This document shows positions 55,063 to 64,000 of a stretch of DNA of 64,000 nucleotides, one piece after another. The number at the start of each line of letters is the position of its first letter. Within the stretch, counting starts at the first letter, position 1. Both the position numbers and the translations under genes were made by a program. This stretch comes from Alphaproteobacteria bacterium (GTDB taxonomy: Bacteria > Pseudomonadota > Alphaproteobacteria > Geminicoccales > Geminicoccaceae): NCBI GenBank assembly GCA_026982705.1, contig JALSGP010000046.1:55545-119544 (forward strand). Direction: 5' to 3'. Below the pieces are notes generated by a model. That model had not been told where the DNA came from and searched no databases. It worked only from the letters and a program-made list of their open reading frames with translations.

Positions 55063-55833
55063 ATGGCGGCGGCCCGCCCGGAGTCCCTCTCCGTGCTGGA
55101 CGATCTCAGGGTCGCCGCCATCTTCCTCACCCGCCTGCCGCTCCGTCCCCGTCGCCCCATCGGCCTCGCCGATCTCGCCGCTTCCGTCCACATGTTCCCG
55201 GTGGTGGGGCTGCTGCTGGGCCTCGCCGCCGCGTTCGTCACCCTGCTCGCCGGCCTCTGGGGCGTGGCGCCCGTTCCCACCGCGCTTCTCGGCCTCGCCA
55301 CCCTGGTGGTGTCGACCGGTGCCCTCCACGAGGACGGACTCGCCGACACCGCCGATGCCCTCGGCGTCGGCGAGGACCGCGAGCGGGCGCTCGCCGTCAT
55401 GCGCGATGCCCGCATCGGCGCCTGGGGCGCCACCGCCCTCACCCTCTCGCTGCTGCTGCGCGGCAGTGCCCTCGCCGCCCTCCCCGATCCCGCCGCCCTC
55501 GCCGCCACGCTGGTGGCCGCCGCCGCCGTCTCCCGCGCTGCCATGCCGGTGGTGATGCACCTGCAGCCCAGCGCGCGGGCGAGCGGGCTGGCCGCCGGTG
55601 CCGGTCGACCCGAGCGCGAGCGGGTCATCACCGGCCTCGCCGTGGCGGCGGTGGCGGCGCTGGCGCTTTTGCCCCTGGGCACCGCCCTGGGATCCCTACT
55701 CGCCGCCGCCCTGGCCGCCGCGGGCGTGGCCACCTTCCTGGGCCGCCGTTTCGGCGGCTGTACCGGCGATACGCTGGGGGCGGTGCAGCAGGTGACGGAG
55801 ATCGCCTTCCTGCTGGCGGCGAGCGCGCGCTGA
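55063..55833 (+). CDS. cobS: Adenosylcobinamide-GDP ribazoletransferase CobS (cobalamin synthase)
   Basis: Integral membrane enzyme joining alpha-ribazole to adenosylcobinamide-GDP, the last main step of B12 assembly. The 256-residue protein has [28 protein letters not shown], the key [16 protein letters not shown] with the metal-binding acids, [14 protein letters not shown] and [21 protein letters not shown]. It follows the acyl-CoA dehydrogenase by 42 bases. No cobalamin riboswitch is visible in front of it. cobU is 26 kb away. Confidence 0.95.
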   Translation: MAAARPESLSVLDDLRVAAIFLTRLPLRPRRPIGLADLAASVHMFPVVGLLLGLAAAFVTLLAGLWGVAPVPTALLGLATLVVSTGALHEDGLADTADALGVGEDRERALAVMRDARIGAWGATALTLSLLLRGSALAALPDPAALAATLVAAAAVSRAAMPVVMHLQPSARASGLAAGAGRPERERVITGLAVAAVAALALLPLGTALGSLLAAALAAAGVATFLGRRFGGCTGDTLGAVQQVTEIAFLLAASAR

Positions 55834-55905
55834 CGCCGCTTGCCGCGGCCGGCGCCGCCGTCCATATCGGCGGCGAGGACAGCGGTCCGCAGCGGCGAAT
55901 CTCCC

Positions 55906-57147
55906 ATGGTGGCCCCCTTCCGCATCGACCGGCGCCGCACGCGCGCCGTCCGGGTCGGTCACGTGGTGATCGGCGGCGGTGCGCCGGTGGTGGTGCAGAG
56001 CATGACCGACACCGACACCGCCGACGTGGCGGCGACGGTGCGCCAGATCCGGGAGCTCGCCGAGGCGGGCTCGGAGATCGTGCGCGTCACCGTGCCCACC
56101 CTCGAGGCCGCCCGCGCCGTGCCGCGCATCCGCGAGCGACTGGAGGCGGAGGGGCTCCGTGTGCCGCTCGTGGGCGACTTCCACTTCAACGGCGACCGGC
56201 TGCTGGCGGAGGTGCCGGAGCTGGCGCCGGCGCTCGACAAGCTGCGCATCAATCCGGGCACCATCGGCCCCGGCGAGCGCCGCGACCGCCGCTTCGAGGC
56301 CATGATCGAGGCGGCGCTGCGCCACGACCGGCCGGTGCGTATCGGCGTCAACTGGGGCAGCCTCGACCGCACCCTGGCCGCCCGTCTCATGGACGAGAAC
56401 GCCCGCCGCCCCGAGCCGTGGCCGGCGGAGGCGGTGCTGCGGGAGGCGCTGGTGCGCTCGGCGCTGGAGAGCGCCGCCCGGGCCGAGGAACTGGGCCTGC
56501 CGGGCGACCGCATCGTGCTCTCGGCCAAGGTCTCGCGCGTGCCCGATCTGGTGGTGGTCTACCGCGAGCTCGCCCGCCGCGCCGACTATCCGCTGCACCT
56601 GGGTCTCACCGAGGCCGGCATGGGCACGCCCGGCATCGTCGCCAGCGCCGCCGCCCTTGCCCTGCTGCTGGCCGAGGGCATCGGCGATACCGTCCGCGTC
56701 TCCCTCACCCCGGCGCCCGGCGCGGCGCGCAGCGAGGAGGTGCGAGTCTGCCGCGAGGTGCTGCAGGCGCTGGGTCTGCGCCGCTTCGCGCCGAGCGTCT
56801 CCGCCTGCCCCGGCTGCGGCCGCACCACCAGCGACGGCTTCCGCCGCCTCGCCGCCGAGATCCGCGACTGGCTCGAGCGCCGCATGCCGGAATGGCGGGC
56901 CCGCTATCCCGGGGCCGAGACCCTGCGGGTGGCGGTGATGGGCTGCGTCGTCAACGGACCCGGCGAGAGCCGCCACGCCGACGTGGGCATCAGCCTGCCC
57001 GGCAAGGGCGAGCGGCCGGTGGCGCCCGTCTACGTGGACGGCGAGAAGGTGGCGACGTTGCGGGGCGAGACCCTGGCCGAGGACTTCAAGCGCATCGTCG
57101 AGGCCTATGTGGCCCGCCGTTTCGGCGGTGCGCGGGCGGCGGAGTGA
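55906..57147 (+). CDS. ispG: 4-hydroxy-3-methylbut-2-enyl diphosphate synthase IspG
   Basis: Iron-sulfur enzyme of the MEP pathway converting MEcPP to HMBPP. The 413-residue protein has [41 protein letters not shown] and the cluster ligands Cys301, Cys304 (CPGCGRT), Cys347 ([10 protein letters not shown]) and Glu354. ATG 55906 was chosen over an upstream start. The order ispG-hisS-prfA-prmC is common in alphaproteobacteria. Confidence 0.97.
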   Translation: MVAPFRIDRRRTRAVRVGHVVIGGGAPVVVQSMTDTDTADVAATVRQIRELAEAGSEIVRVTVPTLEAARAVPRIRERLEAEGLRVPLVGDFHFNGDRLLAEVPELAPALDKLRINPGTIGPGERRDRRFEAMIEAALRHDRPVRIGVNWGSLDRTLAARLMDENARRPEPWPAEAVLREALVRSALESAARAEELGLPGDRIVLSAKVSRVPDLVVVYRELARRADYPLHLGLTEAGMGTPGIVASAAALALLLAEGIGDTVRVSLTPAPGAARSEEVRVCREVLQALGLRRFAPSVSACPGCGRTTSDGFRRLAAEIRDWLERRMPEWRARYPGAETLRVAVMGCVVNGPGESRHADVGISLPGKGERPVAPVYVDGEKVATLRGETLAEDFKRIVEAYVARRFGGARAAE

Positions 57148-57150
57148 GCC

Positions 57151-58416
57151 ATGGCGCCCAGGCTGCAGCCGGTCCGGGGCACGCGCGATCTCGTCGGCGA
57201 GGAGCTGCGCCGCCACCGCCACGTGGTGGAGACCGGTCGCCATCTGGCCCTGCGCTACGGCTTCGAGGAGATCGCCACGCCCATCTTCGAGTTCACCGAG
57301 GTGTTCGCCCGCACCCTCGGCGAGGCCTCGGACGTGGTCACCAAGGAGATGTACACCTTCGCCGACCGCGGCGGCGACAGCCTCACCCTGCGCCCCGAGG
57401 GGACGGCGGCGGTGGTGCGGGCGGCCATCTCCGGCGGCCTGCTGCGGGCTCCGCCCCTCAAGCTGTTCTATCAGGGGCCCATGTTCCGTTACGAGCGGCC
57501 GCAGAAGGGGCGGCTGCGCCAGTTCCACCAGATCGGCGTGGAGATCCTGGGCGCCGGCGAGCCCGCCGCCGACGTGGAGGCCATCGTCCTCGGCCGCCAC
57601 CTGCTGGAGGAGCTGGGGGTGGCGGCACGCACCCGGCTCCACCTCAACACCCTCGGCGATCCCGAGAGCCGCGCCCGCTACCGCGAGGCGCTGGTGGCCC
57701 ATCTCGAGGCCCACCGCCATCGCCTCTCCGCCGACAGCCTCCGCCGGCTGGAGCGCAATCCGCTGCGCGTGCTCGATTCGAAGGATCCCGGGGACCGCGA
57801 GGTGGTGGCCACCGCGCCGGTGCTGGTGGACTTCCTCTCCGCCGGGAGCCGCGCCTTCTACGCCGAGGTCCGGGCGCGCCTCGCCGATCTCGGCGTGCCC
57901 TTCGTGGAGGATCCGCATCTGGTGCGCGGCCTCGACTACTACACCCACACCACCTTCGAGTTCCTCACGGAGGAGCTGGGCGCCCAGGGGGCGGTGGTGG
58001 CCGGCGGCCGCTACGACGGGCTGGTGCGGCAGATGGGCGGGCCCGATTTGCCCGGCGTGGGCTGGGCCGCCGGCGTGGAGCGGCTGGCCATGCTCCTCTC
58101 CACCTCGCCGCCCCCGCCCCGACCCACCGCCCTGGTGCCCATCGGCGAGGCGGCGGAGCGGGAGGCCTGGCGCCTCGCCCTCGCCCTGCGGCGGGCCGGT
58201 TTCGTGGTCGATCTCGCCTATCGTGGCGGACCCAGGCCCCGTATGAAGCGCGCCGATCGTCTCGGCTGCCGCTTCGCCCTCTTCCTCGGCGAGGAGGAGC
58301 TGGCGGCGGGGACGGTGAAGCTGCGCGATCTCGATTCCGGCGCGGAGACGGCGCTGCCCCGCGCGCGTCTTTCCGCCGAACTGGAGCGGCTGGGCGCGGC
58401 CCGGATCCGGTCATGA
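57151..58416 (+). CDS. hisS: Histidyl-tRNA synthetase
   Basis: Class II aminoacyl-tRNA synthetase charging tRNA-His. The 421-residue protein opens [19 protein letters not shown] and has motif 2 [29 protein letters not shown], the His-specific [15 protein letters not shown], and motif 3 [11 protein letters not shown]. The C-terminal anticodon domain ends near SAELERLG. It starts three bases after ispG and overlaps prfA by four bases. Confidence 0.97.
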   Translation: MAPRLQPVRGTRDLVGEELRRHRHVVETGRHLALRYGFEEIATPIFEFTEVFARTLGEASDVVTKEMYTFADRGGDSLTLRPEGTAAVVRAAISGGLLRAPPLKLFYQGPMFRYERPQKGRLRQFHQIGVEILGAGEPAADVEAIVLGRHLLEELGVAARTRLHLNTLGDPESRARYREALVAHLEAHRHRLSADSLRRLERNPLRVLDSKDPGDREVVATAPVLVDFLSAGSRAFYAEVRARLADLGVPFVEDPHLVRGLDYYTHTTFEFLTEELGAQGAVVAGGRYDGLVRQMGGPDLPGVGWAAGVERLAMLLSTSPPPPRPTALVPIGEAAEREAWRLALALRRAGFVVDLAYRGGPRPRMKRADRLGCRFALFLGEEELAAGTVKLRDLDSGAETALPRARLSAELERLGAARIRS

Positions 58417-59510
58417 GCGGCGCGGTGCAACGCGGCGAGGATCGGCTGCGCGCCCTGGTGGAACGCCTGCGGGCGCGGCGGGCCGAGCTGGAGGCGGAGA
58501 TGGCCGCCGCCCCGCCCGCACGCTACGGCGAGCTCGCCCGCGCCTATGCCGAACTGGAGCCGGTGGTGGCGCGTGCCGAGCGCTGGCGGCGGCTCGTCGA
58601 CGAGCGCGCGGAACTGCGGGCGATGCTGGAGGATCCGGCGCTGGATGCGGAGATGCGCGAGCTGGCGCGGGAGGAGCTGGCCCGCGTGGAGCGCGAGCTG
58701 CCGGAGGCGGAGCGGGAGCTGCGTCTCGCCCTGCTGCCCCGCGACGAGGCCTGGGAGCGCAACGCCATCCTCGAGATCCGTGCCGGCACCGGCGGCGAGG
58801 AGGCGGCCCTGTTCGCCGCCGATCTGCTGCGCATGTACGAGCGCTTCGCCCAGCACCGCGGCTGGCGCTTCGAACGCCTCCACCTGCAGGAGAGCGAACT
58901 CGGCGGCGTGCGCGAGGCCATCGCCCGGGTGGTGGGACGCGGCGCCTACGGGACCCTCCGCTTCGAGGCCGGCGTCCACCGCGTCCAGCGCATCCCCGTC
59001 ACCGAGTCCGGCGGCCGCATCCACACCTCCACCGCCACCGTGGCGGTGCTGCCGGAGGCGGAGGCGCGCGACGTGGTCCTCGACGAGAAGGATCTGCGCA
59101 TCGAGACCTTCCGTGCCTCCGGCGCCGGCGGCCAGCACGTCAACCGCACCGAGAGCGCCGTGCGCATCACCCACATTCCCACCGGCCTCAGCGTCACCAT
59201 CCGCGACGAACGCTCCCAGCACCGCAACCGTGCCCGGGCGCTCGCCGTCCTCCGCGCCCGCCTCTACGAGCGGGAACGGCAGCGGCGCCACGAGGGCGAG
59301 GCGGCGGAGCGGCGCCGCCAGATCGGCACCGGCGACCGTTCGGAGCGCATCCGCACCTACAACTTCCCGCAGAACCGAGTGACCGACCACCGCATCGGCC
59401 TCACCCTCCACGACCTCGGGGGCGTGCTGGCGGGCGAGGCGCTGGAGCGGATCGTCGAGGCCCTGCAGGCCGAGGACCGGGCCCGCCGGCTGGCCGAGGA
59501 TGCCGCCTGA
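58413..59510 (+). CDS. prfA: Peptide chain release factor 1
   Basis: Class I release factor for UAA and UAG. The 365-residue protein has an N-terminal coiled coil, [22 protein letters not shown], the RF1-type [20 protein letters not shown] (PVT is the stop-codon tripeptide) and the catalytic GGQ in [24 protein letters not shown] 58413 overlaps the hisS stop by four bases; prmC, which methylates its GGQ glutamine, overlaps its end by 11 bases. Confidence 0.97.
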   Translation: MSGAVQRGEDRLRALVERLRARRAELEAEMAAAPPARYGELARAYAELEPVVARAERWRRLVDERAELRAMLEDPALDAEMRELAREELARVERELPEAERELRLALLPRDEAWERNAILEIRAGTGGEEAALFAADLLRMYERFAQHRGWRFERLHLQESELGGVREAIARVVGRGAYGTLRFEAGVHRVQRIPVTESGGRIHTSTATVAVLPEAEARDVVLDEKDLRIETFRASGAGGQHVNRTESAVRITHIPTGLSVTIRDERSQHRNRARALAVLRARLYERERQRRHEGEAAERRRQIGTGDRSERIRTYNFPQNRVTDHRIGLTLHDLGGVLAGEALERIVEALQAEDRARRLAEDAA

Positions 59511-60363
59511 GACGGTGCGTGAACTGCTGGAGCGGGCGAGCCGGGAACTCGCCGCCGCGGGCGTGCCGGAACCAGGGCGCGAGGCCCGCCTACTGCTCGA
59601 GCGGATCGCCGGCATCCCGCGCACGCGTCAGCTCACCGAGCCGGATGCCGAGGTGCCCCCCGCGGATGCGGCCCGCTTCCGGCAGGCGGTGGCGCGGCGC
59701 GCCGCCCGCGAACCCTTCGCCTACATCGTCGGCCGCCGCGAGTTCTACGGCCTCGAACTGGTGGTCGGGCCGGCGGTGCTGGTGCCGCGGCCGGAGACGG
59801 AGCTGCTGGTGGATCTGGCCCTCGCCCGCCTCGCGCCGCGCCGCGCCCGGCCGCTGCGCGTGCTCGACATCGCCACCGGCTCGGGATGCATCCTCGTGGC
59901 CCTCCTGGTCCACCTGCCCCGGGCCTTCGGCGTCGGCACCGACCTCTCGCTGCCGGCGCTCCGGGTGGCCGACGCCAATCTCCGCCGCCACGCCCTGCGG
60001 ACGCGCGCCGGCCTCGTCTGCACCCGCTGGGCCGAGGCGGTGACGGGACCGCTGGATCTGGTGGTGAGCAATCCGCCCTACGTGGCCACGGCGGAGATGG
60101 CGGGGCTGCCGCCGGAGGTACGGCACGAACCGCGCCTCGCTCTCGAGGCCGGGCCGGAGGGGCTCGCCGCCTATCTCGCCATCGTCCCCCACCTGCGCCG
60201 GCTGCTGGCTCCGGACGGCCTGGCGCTGCTGGAGATCGGCGCCGGCCGCGGCGGCGCGGTGGCGGGCCTCGCCCGCGCCCACGGGCTCGAAGTCCTGGAG
60301 ATCCGTCCGGACCTCGCCGGCGTGCCGCGGGTGGTGGTGCTGCGGCGGGCGGAGCGTCGTTAA
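59500..60363 (+). CDS. prmC: Peptide chain release factor N5-glutamine methyltransferase PrmC
   Basis: SAM-dependent methylase of the GGQ glutamine of release factors. The 287-residue protein has an N-terminal helical domain, [16 protein letters not shown], the SAM loop [16 protein letters not shown] and the catalytic NPPY in [10 protein letters not shown]. Its ATG lies within the end of prfA. The TAA stop is itself part of a perfect CtrA box. Confidence 0.96.
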   Translation: MPPETVRELLERASRELAAAGVPEPGREARLLLERIAGIPRTRQLTEPDAEVPPADAARFRQAVARRAAREPFAYIVGRREFYGLELVVGPAVLVPRPETELLVDLALARLAPRRARPLRVLDIATGSGCILVALLVHLPRAFGVGTDLSLPALRVADANLRRHALRTRAGLVCTRWAEAVTGPLDLVVSNPPYVATAEMAGLPPEVRHEPRLALEAGPEGLAAYLAIVPHLRRLLAPDGLALLEIGAGRGGAVAGLARAHGLEVLEIRPDLAGVPRVVVLRRAERR

Positions 60364-60374
60364 CGGGCCGTTAA
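60360..60374. promoter_or_regulatory. Perfect CtrA-type box TTAA-N7-TTAA
   Basis: TTAA (60360-60363), seven bases (CGGGCCG), TTAA (60371-60374), followed by CC: the full CtrA consensus, in a sequence where TTAA is very rare. It overlaps the prmC stop and lies 70 bases before the GTG of the next gene, a fitting place for activation of that promoter. It is also an inverted repeat apart from its centre base. Confidence 0.75.
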
Positions 60375-60443
60375 CCCTCGCGTGGCAGGATGGCGGTGGA
60401 CGCGAGGCCGGGTCGTGCCGGCCGCAGCGCGAGGGGACCCGAG

Positions 60444-61454
60444 GTGAGCCGGATCGGACCGTCGGAAGAGAACCGTTTCCTCGATCTCGCGGTGGACCGT
60501 GCCCTCTCGCCGGTGCCGCTGCGCGAGCTGGTGCTGGAGGCGGCGACGGTGCTGGAGATCGCGCCGCGTTCGGCCGGCCGGCTCGCCGCCGCCCTCGGCG
60601 AGCTGCTGGGACGGGCCCACCGCGAGGGACTCACGGGCCGGCTGTCGCTGCACGCCGCCTCCGGCCGCGGCGACCGCTGGCTTTTGGCCCGTCTCCGCCT
60701 CGCCGAACCGGCGGAGGCGGGAGCGGTGGCGATGCCGGCGCTGCCGCTGCAGGGGCTCGATCTCTGTACGTGGCGGGAGCGCCGCCCGGCGCTGGAGGCG
60801 ACCCTCGGCGTCCGCCGGCGGCGGGCGGCCCCGGTGGATGCGGCCCTGATCTCCGCCCTGCGCGCCCGCTTCGCCGCCCGTCTCGGCGGGGGGATGCCGC
60901 TGCGGGCGGTGGAGGACGGGCCGGTCCGCGGCCGCCGCAGCGACCGCAACCGGCTGGAGCTCGTCCTCGAGACGGCGCTGGAGGAGCTGCGCCGGGGCGG
61001 CCCGCCCTTCTGCCTCGCCCTCTTCGCCGCCGACCCCCTCACCGGCGATGGCCGCGCCGCCGATGCCCGCCTGCGCCGCCGGGCCGAGCGCGCGATCCTG
61101 CGGGCGCTGCCGGCATGGCTGGCGGCGGGGGATCGCATCGAGGGTTTCCGCGGCCGCGTCCACGCCGTGCGGATGACGGCCACCGAACTGGAGGAGGCGC
61201 TGGCGCGGGCGCGGCGCTGGAGTGTGCTGTTGCGGGCCCTGCCCCTCGGCCCGGGGACGCGGGCGGCGGCGTGTTTCGGCGTGGCCCGCGCCTTCGCCGA
61301 CGACACCGCCGCCTCGCTCCTGCAGCGGGCGTCCCGCGCGCTGGTGCGGGCCCGCCAGCGCGGTCCGGGGCGGGTGGAGGCCGGCCGCGGCGACGAGGAA
61401 CGCCTCGCCCGCCTGCGGGCGGAGACGGTCCCAGCCGGCGGCCGCGGGGCGTGA
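60444..61454 (+). CDS. Protein with a degenerate GGDEF-like domain, likely CtrA-regulated
   Basis: A 336-residue protein. The C-terminal half (about 165-320) follows the diguanylate cyclase fold: FCLALFAADPLTGDG, then RRAERAILRALPAWLAAGDRIEGFRGRVHAVRM where a cyclase has RYGGDEFAVLL, and ending AASLLQRASRALVRARQRGPGRV, like the usual ADxALYxAKxxGRNRV. The GGDEF and metal residues are gone, so it may sense or scaffold rather than synthesise c-di-GMP. The N-terminal half (PRSAGRLAAALGELLGRAHREG) recalls a histidine-kinase-like helix, weakly. GTG 60444 with AGGGGA is preferred over ATG 60390. It follows a perfect CtrA box. Confidence 0.6.
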   Translation: MSRIGPSEENRFLDLAVDRALSPVPLRELVLEAATVLEIAPRSAGRLAAALGELLGRAHREGLTGRLSLHAASGRGDRWLLARLRLAEPAEAGAVAMPALPLQGLDLCTWRERRPALEATLGVRRRRAAPVDAALISALRARFAARLGGGMPLRAVEDGPVRGRRSDRNRLELVLETALEELRRGGPPFCLALFAADPLTGDGRAADARLRRRAERAILRALPAWLAAGDRIEGFRGRVHAVRMTATELEEALARARRWSVLLRALPLGPGTRAAACFGVARAFADDTAASLLQRASRALVRARQRGPGRVEAGRGDEERLARLRAETVPAGGRGA

Positions 61455-62604
61455 GGGACGGAACCCGGACGACGGAGCCCGGAAGGCGGAGAAAGGGGTG
61501 TGGATGACGGACGGGGTCTCCGACGTGCCGCGGACGGTTGCCCCCCGTGAGATGGCAGCCCGTGCCGCGATGGCCTTTCCCTCGCCCCTGCGGGCGCCCC
61601 CGCCGGCGTGAGGCGCCCGCATCGGTGGAGGCCGGGCCGCCTGGTCCGGCCGGACGGATCCCGGCGTTCCCGGAGCGCGCCCATCGGCCCGCCGTCTCCC
61701 AGCGGACCCGGCGGAAGCGACGGACTCCCATGGCCGGTGTCGGGCGTGCACGGGCGCCGGGTCGACCGCGGGCGGTGGCCGACGGCGACGGCTCCGTCCG
61801 ATGCCGACGCGGCCCGTGCGGGACCGGCGCCGGGGACCGCGGCGCCCCCGGCTTCCGACCGGCCGGAGGGACCGGCGGGGGAAGGATCGCGCGCTCCGCC
61901 CCGGCGCGGGATCGAGATGGAAAGGCGGGGCCCGTCCCGCGTGTCCGATGCCGGGGGGCGATTCGCTGGGGAGGATGTTCGCCCGGCCCGGGCCCTCGCG
62001 CCGCGGGCGGCAGTGCGGCCCGGCTCCGGGCCGGCTCTGGTCTCTCCGTCCGGGCGGGAACGGTGGGACCGGCCGCCCGCGGGGACCGCGCACTCTCTGG
62101 ATTCCCGCGCCCCCGCGCTCGCCGCCCGGCCGGAGGGCCGCACCGCCCCGTCCGTGGCCGACGGATCCCGGCACGGGCCGGCTCGGGAGGCCGGATCGTC
62201 TCGTCTCCCGCGGCCTGCCCACGGCGCCGTCTCCGCCGCTGCCCGACGTGGGACCTTCCGCGGTGTATCGGATACCCGCCCCGTCGACCGCGACCGCGCG
62301 GGCGTGAGCTCCCGCGCTCCGGCGGTGCCCGCGGCCGCCCCCGATGGGGTCCGCCGGGAGGGCAGGGGCGCGGGGACACGGGACGGTGGCGCCGGTGGTC
62401 GGGCGCCGGGGCGGAACGACGTGGGCCCGTGGAGGGATCGAGACCTCGCGACGAACCGGCCCCGCTCCGGATCCGCCGCGACTCCGGCCAGTTGTCCCGA
62501 CGCGGAAGTCGGGTCCGGGACGCTCGCATGGAGCGTCCCGGGTCGTTGGCCGCGATGAAGGCGGTGCCGGGCGGTGGCGCGCGGAATGGGGCCGGTCCCC
62601 CGCC
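61455..62604. other. Gene-free stretch of 1.15 kb
   Basis: No frame on either strand has a convincing start, ribosome site or motif; the long open frames read as Arg/Pro/Gly/Ala-rich filler. A 35-codon frame at 61504-61611 is possible but unsupported. The only clear structure is the hairpin at 62515-62541. It may be old pseudogene remains. Confidence 0.55.
62515..62541 (-). terminator. Strong hairpin downstream of the aldolase gene
   Basis: A perfect 11-bp stem (CCGGGACGCTC / GAGCGTCCCGG) with a five-base loop lies 64 bases past the stop of the minus-strand aldolase gene. No T-run follows. A terminator for that gene is the simplest reading. Confidence 0.5.
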
Positions 62605-63780
62605 TCACCACGTCTCGAGGTCGAGGGAGAGGCGTTCCGGCGCCAGCGGTCGGAAGCGGCCGTCGGCGAAGGCCACGTGCACCGGATGGTGGCGGTAGGT
62701 GTCGATCACCGCCGGTGCGGCGAAGCGGACGACCCAGCCGAAGGGATAGTCGTCGCGCCCGGCGATGCGGCGACCGTGGAACACCTCCCGCACCCCGGGC
62801 ACCTCCGCGAGGCGGCGGCGACCCTCGTCGGCCATGGCGGCGAGCTCCGCCTCGGCGATCCCCGGTCGCGGGCGGTAGAGCACCAGATGCATCACCTCCC
62901 GCCAGGGACGGCAGGCGGCCAGCGCCTCCGCCGCGCGGCCGGCCGCCCCGAACATGCGGCAGGCCCGCTCCGTTTCGGTGGCGATGGCCTCGCGCACCTC
63001 GCGGTGGAGGACGAGCCAGCCGGCTTCCGCCTCCGCCGCCCGTTCCCGCACCGTCGCCGCGGCGGCGTCGGCCAGGGCGGTGAAATAGTTGATCTTGGCC
63101 ACTCCCCGCTCGGCCAGGGCCCGATACTGTTCCGGGGCGAGACCGGTGCCGCCGTGGATCACCAGCGGAATGCCGAGGGCGCGGTCGATGGCGGCGAGGC
63201 GGTCGAGGTCGAGCCGTGGCGTCCCCCGCAGCCGTCCGTGCACCGTGCCCACGGACACGGCGAGGAAGTCGACGCCGGTGGCCTCCACGAAGCGCCGCGC
63301 CTCGTCCGGCTCGGTGTAGCGGATCTCTCCCGGATGGAGTTCCGCGTCCTCGCCCTCGACCCCCGCCACGTAGCCGAGCTCGCCCTCCACCGGCACGCCG
63401 CAGGCGTGGGCCAGCTCCACCGCCGCCCGGGTGTGGGCGACATTGTCGGCGAAGGGCAGATGGGAGGCGTCCAGCATGACGCCGTTGCAGCCGTGGGCGA
63501 TGCCCCGCCGGACCGCCTCGAGGTCGGTGCCGTGATCGAGATGGATGGCCACCGGTAGCGGGCTGCGGCGGGCGGCCACGACGCAGGCGGCGAGCGCCAG
63601 TTCCGGGTCGAAGTGGCGGAAGTGGGACTCGGCGACGCTCAGGATCAGGGGCGCCGCCGCCCTTTCGGCTCCGCGCAGGATTCCCTCGAGGAACTCGAGG
63701 CCCACCAGATCGAAGGCGCCCACGGCGTAGCGGTGCCGGCGCGCGTGGGCGAGCAGGTCGCGCATGTCGACGAGCGGCAC
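62605..63780 (-). CDS. Class II aldolase fused to a Dabb domain
   Basis: A 391-residue protein. Residues 1-285 are a zinc-dependent class II aldolase (FbaA/KbaY/GatY group): catalytic Asp82 and Zn ligand His83 in AIHLDHGTD, VEGELGYVAG, His181 in SVGTVHGRL, and His209 in VIHGGTGL, with KINYFTAL. Residues about 295-391 form a Dabb-type ferredoxin-like barrel (EVMHLVLYRPRPG, FGWVVRFAAPAVIDTYRHHPVHVAF). This fusion is unusual and suggests a substrate other than fructose bisphosphate, perhaps a cyclitol or sugar phosphate. GTG 63780 with AAGGAGGAG was chosen. Nothing is recognised in the 220 bases to the window end. Confidence 0.85.
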   Translation of the reverse strand: MPLVDMRDLLAHARRHRYAVGAFDLVGLEFLEGILRGAERAAAPLILSVAESHFRHFDPELALAACVVAARRSPLPVAIHLDHGTDLEAVRRGIAHGCNGVMLDASHLPFADNVAHTRAAVELAHACGVPVEGELGYVAGVEGEDAELHPGEIRYTEPDEARRFVEATGVDFLAVSVGTVHGRLRGTPRLDLDRLAAIDRALGIPLVIHGGTGLAPEQYRALAERGVAKINYFTALADAAAATVRERAAEAEAGWLVLHREVREAIATETERACRMFGAAGRAAEALAACRPWREVMHLVLYRPRPGIAEAELAAMADEGRRRLAEVPGVREVFHGRRIAGRDDYPFGWVVRFAAPAVIDTYRHHPVHVAFADGRFRPLAPERLSLDLETW

Positions 63781-64000
63781 GGTCTCCTCCTTGGCGGCCC
63801 CGGTCGCGAGGAGAGCACGGCCTGCGCCCACCGTCACCGCCCGAACGGGTGGCGGGCTGCGTCTTCCTCCGAGGGTTCCGATCCGAGGCGGATGTCCCCG
63901 ACGGCGGGCCCCTGCTGGGGCGGAATCGCTCGCAGGGGGCGCCCAGGTCCGCGGCGCCGCGCCGCCTCGACGCCTTCTTCATCAGGGCAAGTGGCTAGAG

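Noticed and set aside
60360..60374. TTAACGGGCCGTTAA as a terminator hairpin for prmC
   Set aside because: The stem is short with a one-base centre and no T-run; it matches the CtrA consensus exactly, which explains it better.
61504..61611. 35-codon frame (MTDGVSDVPRTVAPREM...) as a small gene
   Set aside because: It has a loose GGAG-like sequence far upstream but no motif or context, and equal frames occur by chance here.
60371..63982. A 1,203-codon minus-strand frame over the gene-free stretch and the aldolase
   Set aside because: It crosses real genes on both strands, has no ribosome site and no family signal; composition explains it.

Overview
This is 64 kb of very GC-rich chromosome from an alphaproteobacterium. 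The evidence is a CtrA-type cell-cycle regulator divergent from fliI-fliJ, an EipB-type envelope protein, the order tolQRAB-pal-cpoB-tilS-ftsH-glmM, the order rpmH-rnpA-yidD-yidC, and the order ispG-hisS-prfA-prmC. Gene order is most like Rhodospirillales-type genomes, but that placement is an inference. The window is ordinary, densely packed chromosome. I saw no rRNA, tRNA, prophage or insertion sequence. Many genes overlap by 1-4 bases (ATGA, GTGA, TGATG), and third codon positions are so GC-rich that long antisense frames stay open without coding.

Layout. 1-10 kb: the end of an unknown gene, a TRAP transporter (dctPQM), a DMT permease, an amidase, AMP nucleosidase, a DUF423 membrane protein and a lipoprotein with a protease-like but catalytically empty C-terminus. 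9.5-22 kb, all minus strand: rpmH-rnpA-yidD-yidC, then tolQRAB-pal-cpoB-tilS-ftsH-glmM, which is the envelope and membrane biogenesis core. 22-29 kb: a zinc-site-less MDR dehydrogenase coupled to a glycerol-1-phosphate-dehydrogenase-like enzyme, a small basic protein, an EipB homologue, a 2-hydroxyacid dehydrogenase, a glycosyltransferase and an iron-binding periplasmic protein. 29-39.5 kb, minus strand: cobU, a fructosamine-kinase-like protein, an LMW phosphatase, endonuclease V and an SDR. Upstream of these is a seven-gene run with overlapping ends (GNAT, nucleotidyltransferase, phosphoesterase, lptF, lptG, lipid kinase, Tam41-like protein) that looks like one envelope-lipid unit. 39.5-43.2 kb: a small protein, a TPR lipoprotein, ispE and a SAM hydrolase-family protein.

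43.2-45.2 kb is a decay zone around rpmG. It contains a frameshifted, truncated copy of tolQ and a degenerate array of about 60-bp period whose repeats resemble a mutated type I-E CRISPR repeat. 45-51.4 kb: ctrA, fliI, fliJ, a TauE permease, a beta-hydroxyacid dehydrogenase, hspQ, a small transaldolase and a secreted protein. 51.3-55 kb: a MarR regulator divergent from NicX-like and NicD-like genes and an odd acyl-CoA dehydrogenase. 55-61.5 kb: cobS, ispG, hisS, prfA, prmC, then a perfect CtrA box in front of a gene with a degenerate GGDEF-like domain. 61.5-62.6 kb has no gene. The window ends with a class II aldolase fused to a Dabb domain.

The most promising leads are the LptFG / lipid kinase / Tam41-like operon, the CtrA-controlled degenerate GGDEF gene, the decayed repeat array, the tolQ pseudogene, the dehydrogenase pair at 22-24 kb and the NicX/NicD-like pair. 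All functional statements come from reading motifs and gene order by eye; no database search was run.
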